DNA of 64,000 nt from Anastrepha obliqua (lineage: Eukaryota; Arthropoda; Insecta; Diptera; Tephritidae), in contig NC_072895.1 of assembly GCF_027943255.1 (NCBI RefSeq), forward strand, positions 28,432,001 through 28,496,000, in the 5' to 3' direction. Under the pieces are notes generated by a model, which did no database searches, was not told the DNA's origin, and was given only the letters and a program-made list of their open reading frames with translations. Made by a program: the position numbers and the translations under genes. Every line of letters starts with the position of its first letter. Positions within the stretch are counted from its first letter, which is position 1. Positions 45,271 to 57,186 of this stretch are shown here, in pieces.

Positions 45271-45684
45271 CTAACGTTTGACGCCATTTGCAAAAAAAGA
45301 TAAATCTTCCAATAGGGTGATTAATTTTGCGCCTCCTTGTGAGAGGTCCACTCTTTCACTGTCTTTCGTGTTTTCGATATCGTAAGCGATGTGATTCTTC
45401 TCAGCCGAGGCTTTGTACATCTTTTCATTGGGGGAGATTTTTAAGTGGCGGGTCCCAAACCCAGCGCACAGCCAGCTATCCTGGGATACATCGCCCTCTC
45501 ACGCTGGCTCTCTCCCGAACAGGTGTTCGGAAACTACCCAGATGATACTTGCGCTAATCCTGGAAGTCGGGAGCTATTTGAATCATATGTAGAAGAATCG
45601 TCCTGGCCACTCCCAAGTGAATGGCGATCAGTAACTTCCCCACTTGCGTGGACTTCTACATATGGAACCATCTCCGTCTGAATT

Positions 45685-45950
45685 GGTATCTGAATTTGGT
45701 ATCCCTGCAAAACTAATATAGCTATGCAAGATGACATTGCTCAATACCAGCAGCGCCGGCGGAATTGAAAAGGACCTCTCCGAGCCGTTTGATACCAAAC
45801 GAGGCTTCAGACAGAGTGACTCGCTGTCGTGTGACTTCTTTAACCCGATGTTGGAAAGGATCGTACGAGCCGCAAAACTTAATGGGTCAGGCACAATATT
45901 TTCTTTAAATGAGTTACAACTACCTATGTCTGTCCTACTCCTATACACTT
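45685..45950 (+). pseudogene. RTE-like LINE reverse transcriptase fragment
   Basis: The plus strand reads EFGIPAKLI-type DNA, then MTLLNTSSAGGIEKDLSEPF, DTKRGFRQSDSLSCDFFNPM and LERIVRAAKLNGSGTIF. This is the RT block leading to the active site (GFRQGDxLSCxLFN). It ends just before YADD. Confidence 0.75.
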
Positions 45951-47095
45951 AGAGCCTTAACTGGCCTTAAATGGCCTTAATGCGATGCAAAATTTTTCAG
46001 GCTTGCTTAGCATTCACCTGCTTTATAAATTCTCTAAGAAATGCCGTATTTCCAGATTATTATTTTTAAGTAAATAAATAAATAAAAATATGCAAAAATT
46101 GTAATTCGTATTTACTGCCAAAGTCTACACTTACCAACAAAAATCTAACTGAAAAATACTAATCAGTCTTCTATTTACCGCCGACTAAACTAAATTCCAA
46201 CCACCAGATAGACCACCATGCACACTGGAGTACCTCAAGGTCGTGGCACGCTTGTAAGCGTACTGTGGTTAACACTTATTGGTGCACGCAAGAATGCCTC
46301 GTAGAAGGCAGTCCACACTATGGTCTCACCCATGCGCCGCATATGTAAATCAAACGTGTTTTTCTCATGTTTAATATTTTGGTCATGTAATCAATTGAGT
46401 TTCAATATTGGTCTTACGACGTACAGCCAACCAGCAAAAATGATGGCTAAATTTGCTAAAAGTTACTAAATAAAGTGATCAAAGTAATAATTTTCTTAAT
46501 TGATTACAATTAAAGGAGTTTTACGTGGGAGAGGAAAACCAAAGCATCTATATTTTTGAAGAGTGGAAAGGACGGGTGGCATGCAATGAGCTCCACTTTG
46601 TGAAGACAACCTACAAATTATAGAAAATTAATGAATAGTTGAAATGGCTAAATGGCAAAGAGATACGTTTATGAGTTCAAGGTTGAAAGAAATGTATAGA
46701 AAAAGGAGCTAAATGTGTTTGCTAACGATACTGGCACAGTGCAGTTAATCAGTTCGATTCAATAGAGCACTTGAGATGGCATCTTCGAGTGTTTGCAAAT
46801 ACTGCCTTTACTTTGATTGGAACTAGAAGGAGATATGGAAAGTTAATCAATCGAGAGGAAATAAAATATGGATGCGTATGTATATCGTTTTGCAAAAAGT
46901 AAGTAAATTTTTACTTTTAGACTTTTCTTACAAATTAATCAAGGGTGTAGAAAAATGTAGGGTTGTAATGGGCCCAGTCCAGTCTATGCGTGACTGCAAT
47001 TCAATCAGGTCAACTTAGCCTAGCTTAATGGGTGTAGTAAACATTTGTTAATGAGGGAAGCGAGTTGATCAGGGGATAGCGGGAGTGTTAAATTT
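45951..47095. other. no gene recognised
   Basis: 46210-46290 contains a short MHTGVPQGRGTLVSVLWL-like reading that may be a tiny LINE RT crumb. The rest is featureless AT-rich DNA. Confidence 0.3.
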
Positions 47096-47099
47096 TTTT

Positions 47100-48320
47100 T
47101 TTTTTATATACAAATTTCATACAACAAAATTTTAAAAATGTATGAATTTTATACAAATTTTGATTAAATTTTTATTTCAATTTTACATAAATTTTATTAA
47201 TTAAAAAAAAAAATTACAATTTTGTATATATTTTCTTTCCGTGGAATATTTTTTAATTTCTTTAACATTTGTAAAAAATATTGTACAAATTTTCTAAAAC
47301 TTTTGTAAGAATTTTTAGAAAAATTCATGACAGTGCTGGTAGTTTTCTTCACAATTTTATCAATTTTATAAAAAAGACAAATTTTTTATACTTTTTTTTT
47401 GTGGAATTTTTTAAATTTCTTTTAATATTTGAAAACAGTTTTATAAAAATTTCAAAATTTTACTAAGAATTTTTAGAAAAATGTATGACAGTGCTGGTTG
47501 TTTTCTTTACAATTTTATAAATTTTATCAATTTTATAGAAAACAAAATTTTTATATATTACATTTTTTCTTTGAGGAATTTTTAATTTTCTTTTTTACAT
47601 TTGAAAAAATTTGGTATACATTTTATACAAATTTCAAAATTTTTAGGAACATTTTTGCGAAGAATTCATAACAGTGTCGGTTTTTTTTTTAACTTTTTAT
47701 AAACTTGATCAATTTTATAAAAACTAAAGATTTTGAAACATTTTTTCCTGGAATTTCTTTAATTCCTTTAACATTTGAAAAAAGTTGTATAAAAATTTCA
47801 AACTTTAAGCAAGAATTTTTAGAAAAATGTATGAATTTTATAAAAATAAAAAGTTTGTATAAATGTTTTTCGTGGAATTTTTTAAATTTTTTACTTATGA
47901 AAAAAATGTTTTTAAAATTTTCTAAAACTTTTTCAAACTTTTTAGTAAGAAGTTTCATAAAAATTCATGACGGTGCTGGTTGTTTTCTTCATAATATAAA
48001 ATTTATAAATTTTTTGACAAATACAAATTTGTATAACTTTTTTTTCGTGGGAGTTTTTAAATTTCTTTTTACATTTGAAACAAATTTTGTATAAATTTTG
48101 TACAAATTTCAAAATTTTTTTGACAAATTTTCGAGAAGCATTCATGACGGTGATAGTTGTTTTCTTCACATCTTCAATTTTATAAAACTTTAAAATTTTT
48201 ATAAATTGTTTCCGTCGAATTTTTTTATTTCTTTCTACATTTGAAGAAAAATCGGAGAAATATTCTATTCAAACTCTGTAGTAAGAATTTTTAGAAAAAT
48301 TCATGATGGTGTTAGATGTT
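47100..48320. repeat. AT-rich tandem array, unit about 160-178 bp
   Basis: The marker TTTTTAGAAAAATTCATGAC followed by AGTGCTGGTTGTTTTCTTCA recurs in variant form at about 47325, 47486, 47666, 47966, 48143 and 48300, with a weak copy near 47826. Units differ by many substitutions and short indels, so the array is old. Confidence 0.75.
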
Positions 48321-48712
48321 TCATTCCATACAAAAACTTGTGGAGTATTCGTTATATAAAGCAAATGCACAAAACCGGCAGCAAAACAAAAACAAAAATG
48401 TCAAAAATCAACGCGATTTTTAAGCCATTTCGAATTTGCATTTTGTTGCTACGCAATTTAATTAACTATAAAATTGCATAATCAAAATCGTTCTAAAAAT
48501 TCCGTTCAAAAAATTTTACATATTGGTGGCGATTTGTAGATTTTTTTTATAAATTTGCACAAAGTTTGCAACTTGGTTTATATGGTTGTTTTATTATCGT
48601 AAAAAAACTATTAAAGTTAATTAAGAAACACACAAAATGTCAAAACTTGTCAATAAGTGTCTGTGCTACAGTTATTTAACGCGTTGAGTATGTGGCGCAA
48701 AATTAATTAGCC

Positions 48713-48840
48713 TGCCGTAGTTGTTGTTGTTGTAGCAGCATAAACATTCCCCATATATGTACTGGGACTTGACCGAATATAAATCCGGGTTCCGGTAACA
48801 CAGAACCGACTGTCGTGGGAACGAACTCTACCGTAATCGG
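48713..48840 (+). repeat. interspersed repeat with GTT-rich start
   Basis: Starts with a GTT run, then GTAGCAGCATAAACATTCCC, GAATATAAATCCGGG, TTCCGGTAAC and GAACCGACTGTCGTGGGAAC. From memory this order is common in tephritid genomes. It directly precedes the SINE copy. Its class is unknown. Confidence 0.45.
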
Positions 48841-49155
48841 ATGTGTTTATGTGTAACTGCCATTCGGTAACGCGTAGTTTCGAATCTCCGTGCATGAAGA
48901 AAATTATAGAAAAAGTTGTTTCTAATAGCGTTCGCCCCACTACAGGCAATGGCAAACTTTCGCGATATTCTGCCATGAAAAAGCAACTCAGAAAAAACAA
49001 AAAAAAACATTAATTGCCATTCAGAGCCGGCTTAAAATTGTTGGTCTCACCATTTGTGAAAAACTTCGGGATGGACACAACAAATAGGAGGAGGAGCTCA
49101 GCCAAGCACCTTACGCATTTACAAGCTCCATAAATACAAGACACCAATGCAAGAA
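48841..49155 (+). repeat. tRNA-derived SINE, most complete copy
   Basis: The head contains AGTTTCGAATCTCC (48877 area), a box-B-like tRNA segment, preceded by CCATTCGGTAACGCG. The body follows: TTTCTAATAGCG, TCGCCCC, CAGGCAATGGCAAAC, TCTGCCATGAAAAAG, CAGAGCCGGC, CACAAATAGGAGGAGGAGC and CAGCCAAGCACC. A recognisable box A was not found, so the 5' end is uncertain. Confidence 0.65.
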
Positions 49156-49930
49156 AGCCGGTATAGATTCTTTTAATTAATTTTTTTTTAATTAGTTTTT
49201 AACTATTACCAATGTGGCAAAGCTGTTAGCGGTATGAAGAAATTGCGCTATTTCAAAAATCCCAGCATACATAAATTTTAAGTGAATTTGCCTTCTTTTT
49301 TTGTATCACTACCTTTCTGAAGGCTTTTGATGTGTTGAAGCTGAAGCCAAAAAAACAATGTCGAAATATTAAAATTTATTTCCAAGGGCTAGCTTTTTAC
49401 TGGGATGTACTGGTACGACTTTTAAGGAAGACCAAAAACCAAAAAAAGCAAACCCCATTGCAGCAAACCCGTTGCATAACCTCAAAAGTTGTCAGAAACT
49501 GTGTCTTTTGCACTTTTCAGCTGGAATATCTTAAATATGTAATGAGCTGAAATAGCATTCGGGGCGTCATGCGCTCTCGTAAAATGTTAGTCTGGCATTT
49601 AGTTTTGAAAGTCAATCGAACTTGTCGGCTTCTGATACCATTATATTTCAAAAAATCGTTTCTGATTTTGGAAGTGAAAATTTATTTATTTTAATCAACT
49701 CTCATTGTTCGAATAATTAGGATTACTCGATTGCATGATTAGTTAGAGCTGAGCGATTGGTCGACAGTGAGGAATGAGACAAATGCGAGGGATTAGCCGA
49801 ATACCTGGTAGCAAAACAACAAACCAAGATATAGAGAAGATTGCCAGCGAATCAGTATCAACGATTAAGGATCACGGTTTGGTTGACGTCCATGAACCTG
49901 AAATTAGCCGAGCACAAAACTGATGCGGAT
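49156..49930. other. no gene seen
   Basis: No repeat or coding motif was recognised between the SINE and the first TTAA-type MITE. Confidence 0.4.
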
Positions 49931-49934
49931 TTAA

Positions 49935-50665
49935 GGGAGGAGCTTGCTTTAGAGGCTTGAAAAAATCTATTTTTTTTTTGTCTTCCCAACCTATCCAAGA
50001 ATGTGTCCTCAAAATTTCAGAAGCAAATTCAAAATATTTTCGGAGTTACTGAAGAAATTTTGAGCAAGCGTCGAGCAGGTATACGAGCGGCCGGATCGCT
50101 CGAAGTGCGATTTCTCGGTTTTTTATTTTTACGATTTTTCCTAATTGGCGGGAAAGATAGGAAAAAGTTAAACGATCTATCGAAACGAAATAACGTTGAT
50201 TGTATTCGGAATTAAATTCTCTTCTAGTTGAACCTAAAAAACCTTAAGAAATTTATGATTAACCCACTTTTTAAACAATCTAAGGTCAATTTGTTTTTCC
50301 AAAAAAAGTGAGTTTTTTTTTAATTAGCGAAAAATTGTTAAATTTCTCACTTTTTGTTTAATTTTCTTGGTTTAACTAGAAGCTAAACTATACTAAAATA
50401 AAAGTTTTTTTAGGTTTTTGGTTTCAGATGAAAATTGCGACCTGCATGTTTCCCGCCGCACGACACATGCACACTCGAGGCGCCTCGGCATAATTCTTGT
50501 ACCAGGCATAATGTGGCATATATTTTGATGAAAAAATTTGAGAAGACTATTGAAATATATAGCAAAAAAACCTGAAAGTTTCGTTTCAGTCGAATATTTC
50601 TTTTCTCCCCAAAAAAATCCACGAAAAAATCGATTTTTTGAAGCCTCTAAAGCAGGCTCCCCGCC
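49935..50665. mobile_element. TTAA-flanked MITE 1
   Basis: TTAA at 49931-49934 and 50666-50669 flanks inverted ends. The left end reads GGGAGGAGCTTGCTTTAGAG and the right end is the inverse of GGCGGGGAGCCTGCTTTAGA. The similarity runs on through GGCTTNAAAAAATC, giving about 33 bp. Length 731 bp, no transposase. A piggyBac-like origin is inferred from the TTAA site. Confidence 0.7.
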
Positions 50666-50748
50666 TTAATAAGATTCCTGCGCCTGGCAGTAGATTTTAT
50701 GAAGATAAATGTTGGAACTGTAACTATCAATTTAAAACCCGCTATTAA

Positions 50749-51476
50749 GGGAGAACACCACTGTGACCCCCTGTTTTTTATGCCGTTTTTCAAGAATTTT
50801 TTTTGTGGGAAAAAAAGAGATATTTCAAATTTTTTTGTTTTGTTTTGTTTGTTGTTTATTAAAGATACATAACAAACTTTTTCAAAATTTTCAACCCCGA
50901 TGGTGGCGCTGGGGAAGCTCCCGCGTCAGGTGCTGTGGCTTCTGCAGTGATCCGCGGCACGCAGCAGAACTGTCTTCAAAGTCGATCTGAAAAAAAATAC
51001 CGAGTGTTTTCGTTAATAATATGATATTTTGAAGAGAAGTACATAGGGATTTGAAAAAATATGGATTTTTAAAAAATTGGAACGCTTTTCAAATTTAAGG
51101 TCGATTTTCGAGCAAAATTTCTCTTCGAAAAAAGGCTATAATTTTTTTTTTTTTTTAGATATCGAAAAAACCCTATGTACTTCTTTAGATAATCTAGTTT
51201 TATCGATGCAGTCCAAATTTGAAGTCGATCGGATAAGAATTGCTCGAGTTCTACTGCGTGCCGCACTCAAAAAAGTGGTTTTGAGAAAAACGTGTTCAAA
51301 GTTTGAAGTTATGCGATAAATTGCGCTGCACCGCTCCACAAAATATTTAATATCTCCGAAAATAATTATTTTTTCGACCTGGGACAAACGGCATTCTATT
51401 CTTAAATGTATTCTAGATTTTTCTAGATGGTTTTCAAAAAATCGATTTTTTGAAGTTGTCACAGTGGTGTTCTCCC
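50749..51476. mobile_element. TTAA-flanked MITE 2
   Basis: TTAA at 50745-50748 and 51477-51480 flanks exact inverted ends GGGAGAACACCACTGTGAC. Length 728 bp, almost the same as MITE 1, 80 bp to its left. Both contain an AAAAAATCGATTTTTT palindrome near the right end. No coding content; the 121-codon minus frame at 51136-51501 is A/T-run driven. Confidence 0.8.
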
Positions 51477-51483
51477 TTAAGTA

Positions 51484-52802
51484 AAGAGTGATCAATTTCA
51501 AGGTGTCGGATTTTAAATGAAATCAAATTGAAATTAAACAATGAAAATTCAAATTGATTGGGCAATATTTATTATTATTGTGTAGAACCATTCATGACAT
51601 TTACATCTTAAAGATAATCCCTTTCAAATGTTCGCCGCAACTGCGGCAGCCGTAAACACCAATTTTGAATGACTCGCGACTCGCTGGAGTACTTTGGCCG
51701 GTATTTCATGAATAACTTTAGTAATGTTGGCTTCCAATGCCTCAATCGAAGTTGGTTTATCTACAAAGCATTCAGGCTTTGCATGCCCCCACAAATAAAA
51801 GTCCAAAGGTGTGATATCACGCGATCTTGGTGGCCACTAGTCAGAGACCAGAGATAAATTGTGCACCGAAACGACAACGCAGTTAACTCATTGCTTCACG
51901 GGCTGTGTGGCAAGTAGTGCCATCTGCCATCTCATTGAACTAAATGTTGAGGATATGACGGACTCCAACATCCGGCATCCGGCTTCAAAAAGTCGTTTAT
52001 CATGCGCGATAGCGTTCGCCATTCATTGTTACATTGGCACCAGCCTCGTCTTTGAGGAAATATGAACCGATGATTCTTCCAGCCCATAGGCCGCACCAAA
52101 TGGTTGTTCTAAATGGATGTTATATCTGTTTGTTGATACTTGAATGGATTCGGAGCGCTCTTTAGCCCAAAATCGGCAATTTTGCTTATTGACGTAGCCA
52201 TTGAGCCAAAAATAGGCCTCATCGCTGAATAAAATTTGGGCCCCAAAATGCGGGTATTCGGCATGTTTTTCAAGAGCCCAGCGACTGAAATTATGACGCT
52301 TTGGAAGATTGGCCGGCTTCGAATCTTGAACTAGCTATATTTTATATGCGCTCAAATCAAGATCTCTGCGTAAAATCGCCCAAGTAGTGTCGTAAGATAA
52401 GCCAAGTTTTGAGATCAGCGCCGAATCGATTCTTCCAGGTCTTCGGCAAAACTCTCAGCCGAAATAATCTCTTCAATTCGGGCTGTACGTAATCGAATCT
52501 GTCGAGTATCACCCAATAATGTAAGATTATTATGAACTTTGCCGATGGTTTGTCGAATAATGCGTTCGGTAGGACGTTTATGTACACCAAAAGTTGGCCT
52601 GAGCGCGCAAGGAACACTTTTCGCAGAGCGTCGGTTTTCGTAATAAAATTTCACGATTTGTAAACGTTGTTGAGGCGTAAGTCTTTCCATGCTGAAATGT
52701 CAATGAATACTGAAAAAAAGTATGTATTAAATTTGACAGAAGTCACGCGTGATCTGTCAAAAAAACCCTATCGGAAAAAGTGCCTTCAATCCGATCACCC
52801 TT
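51484..52802 (-). mobile_element. rosa-like DD41D mariner, decayed but with both ends
   Basis: On the minus strand ATG 52690 begins MERLTPQQRLQIVKFYYENR, the N-terminal helix of DD41D transposases, followed by TLLGDTRQIRLRTARIEEII. Later parts are frame-broken, with WFQQDGATCH-type and PPRSCDITPLDFYLWGHAK (about 51780-51840) readable, then ASIEALEANITKVIHEIPAK. Ends AAGAGTGATC (left, 51484) and the inverse of AAGGGTGATC (right, 52802) are flanked by TA at 51482-51483 and 52803-52804. Length 1319 bp. It inserted 3 bp beyond MITE 2. Confidence 0.75.
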
Positions 52803-52804
52803 TA

Positions 52805-54355
52805 TAAAAATTCTCTGCATCCATCAATCTGATTGACCTAATGGCTTAGGGTGGAATTGTCATGAAGATTTGGAGCACTTGGGTTTAAATGCTTTGGCGG
52901 GCAATTAGATAGTGGAATAAAGGTATATAAGAATGTAAGTATGTTTGTATGTATGTATGTAGGTAGGTGAAGTTGTGCGCGATTGTTTAGCTACGCAAGG
53001 GAAGACGGATGGCTTTTGCAGCAGCTTCAAATTGTTAACAGACGACCGCCAGCCGTCACGCGACAAATGTAATCAACAGATGAATAGCCAAATCGCTAAA
53101 TCGACTGACTGACAAACCGACAAACAAAGAAACTGGCAGGCGTACTAACTGACGCCACTAGCAAACAAACAGGCAAACAATAAGACGAATATTTGAAAGG
53201 CTGCCCAACTATCCAGTGCTCTCAGAGGCATCAATAGTAGATAATTCGAGCCCTTACCCCGCTTTGTTGTTTACCTTTATATGTGTATGTGTGGGTATGT
53301 GTGTGTGTGTATGTACGAGTACAAGTAATTGTCTGGTAAGCTCGGCTTGGCTAACAAAATTGTTGTCTGCTTTGCTGTTGGTTGTTGTTGCTGAATGGTT
53401 TGTTGGTCGGTTGGTGCGATGAATGAATGGCAGGTTTTTGATGTGGTAATGGTGGAAAATTGATTTTTCGTTGGAAATAGAAATTTACCTGAATTATTGC
53501 TTGTTGCCCAGCTTAATTGGTTATTTTAATGAGATTTTACTGTTTTTTTTTTGCTTGCCTCACTTTTATCCACTCAACACATTGGATCTTGGCTTGCCGG
53601 GTCTTGTCTTGGCTTGCATACACACATACATATATACATACATACATACATACATACCCACACACATACATTTATACCTACAGACATGAAAAGTACGTAA
53701 ATGATGTAAATTGGCGCGACAGCGGGGGTGGACGTGAATACGTCGAGCGACAAGCAGCAATCGCAAAATTTTCAACTTACAGGCAAAGAATATTTTTTGG
53801 TGTTTAGGCGTTGTAAAGGCGCATTTGGGTTGTTTATTTAATGATTTTACTATTTGCCGTTGTTTCTTTCTTCTTTTGTATGCAAACTCTGGGGCTAAAA
53901 AAATGCTTCCAAACACAAATTCGCTTACGAGCTGATGATTTGCTAAAAATATAATAAATCAGCTTTAATAGAATTTGACAATCAACGCGTTTTTCCGCTG
54001 TTCCATGGCATGCAAATTTGTGTTTGTTATGAAACTTAGTTTCCCGATTTCAGAATTTTTAATTTAAATGCGCTTAAAGGCGTTTTTAAACGTTTGTATT
54101 CTACGCATAATGGCCTTTTTTTGGAGTTGTAGAGCTGTGTGAAGCAAATTAGTCTAATGGTGAGGAAGAGCAGGGCGAAGCATTTCCTGCCACGTTGCAC
54201 AGAATGCAGGGGTGTTGCCTACATGAGACCCTTAACCGGCTCTCAGTGATTTTGAAGGACTCAGCTGATTTACTGACGTAACTAGGGAGGTGAAAGCGGT
54301 GCGTTTACAGTAAAATTGAGATTGGTTTAGTGATATAAGAGAAAAATCAACTGCC
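52805..54355. other. single-copy DNA with microsatellites, no gene recognised
   Basis: TATG/ATGT tracts at 52938-52962, GT at 53285-53315 and ACAT at 53620-53670. No coding signal other than frames made by the repeats. Confidence 0.45.
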
Positions 54356-54365
54356 ACGACTGGCT

Positions 54366-54905
54366 TTACAGTAGGCCATTCGATCCAATTTCATGAAAGG
54401 CAACTTCGATTTCGTGTTTTAAAGCATCAATCGTCTCTGGATGATTCGCATAGTATTTGTCCTTAACAGCTCCCCACAAAAAATAGTCCAACGGGCTTAA
54501 ATCACAGCTCCGAGGCGGCCAATTGATATCGGAATTTCGGCTGATTATTCGGTTTTCAAAAACGGTAGCCAAAAGTTCGGGTGTAACTTTGGCAGTGTGA
54601 CAAGTTGCACCGTCCTGTTGAAACCAAATGTCGTCCATGTCATCCTCTTAAATTTTTGGAAACAAAAACTCGTTGAGCATGTCACGGTAAAGCTCGCCAT
54701 TTACTGTAACCGCGGAAGAAGAAGAAGACTCACCACTTTGGAAATAGGTTTTCAATATTTCCCAATTTTGTTCAAGCGTATAGCGTCCCATTTCGTAAAT
54801 GTCAAGCCTTTAAGTAAATTATGAACACATTTGGCATGTCATTTGTGTTACCATTCTCAAAAAAATAGGTGGTTCAAAAAGCAGACGCTATATGGCCCAC
54901 CCTGT
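54366..54905 (-). pseudogene. DD41D mariner transposase, internally deleted
   Basis: The minus strand starts near 54793 with GRYTLEQNWEILKTYFQSGE and passes through a run of Ser codons straight into AVTVNGELYRDMLNEF. It then reads MDDIWFQQDGATCHTAKVTP, SDINWPPRSCDLSPLDYFLW and YANHPETIDALKHEIE. The second and third Asp are 41 residues apart. The region with the helix-turn-helix and first Asp is missing. The upstream end carries GGGTGGGCCATATAGCG-like terminal sequence near 54885-54905; the other end is not found. Confidence 0.8.
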
Positions 54906-55380
54906 ATCTTCGGCATACGCCATCAATTGTACGATCTTATAAAAAATTGTGCCTGAGCGATGAAGTTCTGTCACTCGCGAGTTACGTCACCCGGCTATTC
55001 CACTCCGAAAATTGAAGTTGACTGGTCGTCGTAACACGACACCCAACCAAATAAGTGTCATTGCACCACTTCATTTCACAAGTGATATGCCAATTAGCTT
55101 GCAATGAAAGAAGTCCAACGACACTTACGCAAATGTAGAAATTTAATATTAGTAATAAGAAATATTTCGTTGACGTAGGCATAAGATCACTATAAATGTT
55201 AGTTATAAGAGTTCATTAAATAACAAATAAAGACGAAAATTGTTTTTTTTTAAGCCGTGACTTGCACTTAAACTTCTCTTCTTTGCGGCATCAGGTTAAA
55301 GAAGTCACACGACAGCTAGTCACCCCGTCTAAAACATCGTTGGGTATCAAACGGCTCGCCTGCTATTGGCCAACGTTATT
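54906..55380. other. no gene seen
   Basis: No motif recognised. A GTGCCTGAGCGATGAAG segment near 54949 resembles the foldback inside the 27.5 kb TTAA element, but the similarity is short. Confidence 0.35.
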
Positions 55381-56237
55381 TTGTATCAAAAAGAAGAATA
55401 AGAAAATTTCTTGGTCACATGCGAGATGACAGCAGCGATTACCGGATCTGGAATAACCATGAGCTGATTAAACTGTGTAACGGCAAGGGCGGCGAAAAGT
55501 TCACTTATGCTCAATTTAAGTTTCAGTCTGGGCCGGTCACGTAGAGTGCATGGAAGAAGTGCGACTTTAAAAAAAAAAATTATATTACAATCCAATCAGC
55601 GCAAAAGCCAAAGGCGGATCTAAGGGAGCATGGCTAAAAAAGATCACCGAAGACCTAAAAAAGCTAAAAGTAAAAGAAAGCAGCTCTTGATCGAGGTAAA
55701 TAGACGAGTATCGTTAGAGAGAATCATTAATTTGGGTACCAGGACATGAGGTATATGACGGCAACGAAAAGGCAGATTTTCAAGCCAAAAAAGGGGTAAA
55801 AGGTAAAAGGGGGATTTAACAAAAACAGCCTAAAACAAAAAGTAAACTATTGGGCCAAAACTCTAATAAATCAGCATTGTTACAACGTAGAGGGTCTTAG
55901 ACACTCCAAAAAGTTCTTAAGTTTCAATGCTAAAAGAGCTAACATGGCCTCATGGGCTCACGTTAAACAAAAAGAGCATTCGCACTCTCACAGACGCCCT
56001 CACGGGTCACTTCACCTGCAACAAACACTTACATAAATTAGGCATAACTAACACCAGCACCTGCAGATTTTGCTGCGAAGATGAGGAGTTTATAGAACAT
56101 CTCATCATCGAATGTCCGGGGTTGACGCATAGAAGGAAAAAGTTTTTAAAGAAGTTCATGCTTATAGATGAAGACCTCCAATCACTCACTCAGAAGGAGC
56201 TGGTACAATTCATAAGCATACTTAACAGTCAATAGAC
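55381..56237 (+). pseudogene. LINE C-terminal fragments
   Basis: 55390-55690 reads decayed GHMRDDSSDYRIWN and KGGSKGAWLKKITEDLKKLK, similar to the basic C-terminus of RTE-type LINEs. 55730-55800 gives NLGTRT/IWVPGHEVYDGNEKADFQAK, an RNase H end motif. 55927-56235 is one open frame with LTDALTGHFTCNKHLHKLGI, TCRFCCEDEEFIEHLIIECP and GLTHRRKKFLKKF, a Jockey-type zinc-knuckle tail with its stop. Short CATTAACC repeats follow at about 56305, a LINE-like 3' end. Confidence 0.7.
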
Positions 56238-56499
56238 AGCATAGGGTGCACAATAGATCCATATGGTCGCAGTGCTAAAGACCCATACCTTAACCCTTTA
56301 CTACCATTAACCATTAACCATCGTTAGAGAAGCTAAAGCTCATACTCGAGCGGTAATGCTGATGGAAATAAATAAATTAATTAATATGAAAAATATAGTC
56401 CCACGTGCATCTAAAAGTCTTCCTGAATAACACAAAAAAATCTGTTTTTGTAGCACGCATATTTGCAAAAAATATGAGCCAAGCCTGAAAAGCACCCCA

Positions 56500-56665
56500 C
56501 ATGTCGATTTTTGTGCGTGTAGTAGCATCTCAGTAATGGCTTCTCGATTTTCTTCACTCCAAATATGACACTTTGGATTATCTGTTTTGCAATTAAGCCA
56601 AAAATGAGGCTTGACGCTAAATATAATTTTTGATTTTCGTAATAATTTTTGGCAATTTGGTGCAA
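56500..56665 (-). pseudogene. DD41D-type mariner crumb
   Basis: The minus strand reads QKLLRKSKIIFSVKPHFWLN, then DNPKCHIWSEENREAI. It corresponds to the KIVFSDEAHFWLNG...CRFWSEENP block around the first catalytic Asp, which is Val here. Confidence 0.6.
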
Positions 56666-57186
56666 TGGCAAAAACTGGCTCAAGCCAGCAGATAATTGTC
56701 GAATTGATTGCAACTGCCAACTTGCCAAAGCGCATAACAAACCACTAAGAAACATACCACGAGTATGATTTTTGAAATGCATGCAACTGTGTGTAGCAAA
56801 TATGCGCTCATTTGCATAATTTTTAAAGTTATTTATTCTGCATGCAGGTTCTGGCTATTTAATATGTAAATTGAAATTGGATTTGAGTTTTACACTCCAC
56901 ATTTTTTCTGTATGCTTGGCAATTCTAAGCAAAGCTGAGTTGAGCTTCCATGCAGTATTTTTTTCCGGACTGCGAATTAATTATAACAAAATTCACATAT
57001 CGCAGTAAGGGAGATATTACCGTCATAGCTTGTTTTAGAAAAACATTGCGTTCATATTTTTAATTAATATTAAATACTGTAAGATTTCATGGCCACTAAA
57101 CTGCTAATATAGAATGCGTTTCACAACTATAGCACATAGAAATATTGGCAACTTTGGCCATTTAATTCTTATTAATTTTAATATTA

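Noticed and set aside
46210..46290. Reverse transcriptase motif GVPQGRGTLVSVLW
   Set aside because: Only about 20 residues resemble R1-type RT; too short to call.
53517..53807. Plus-strand frame with His-Thr-Tyr repeats
   Set aside because: Encoded by the ACAT microsatellite at 53620-53670.
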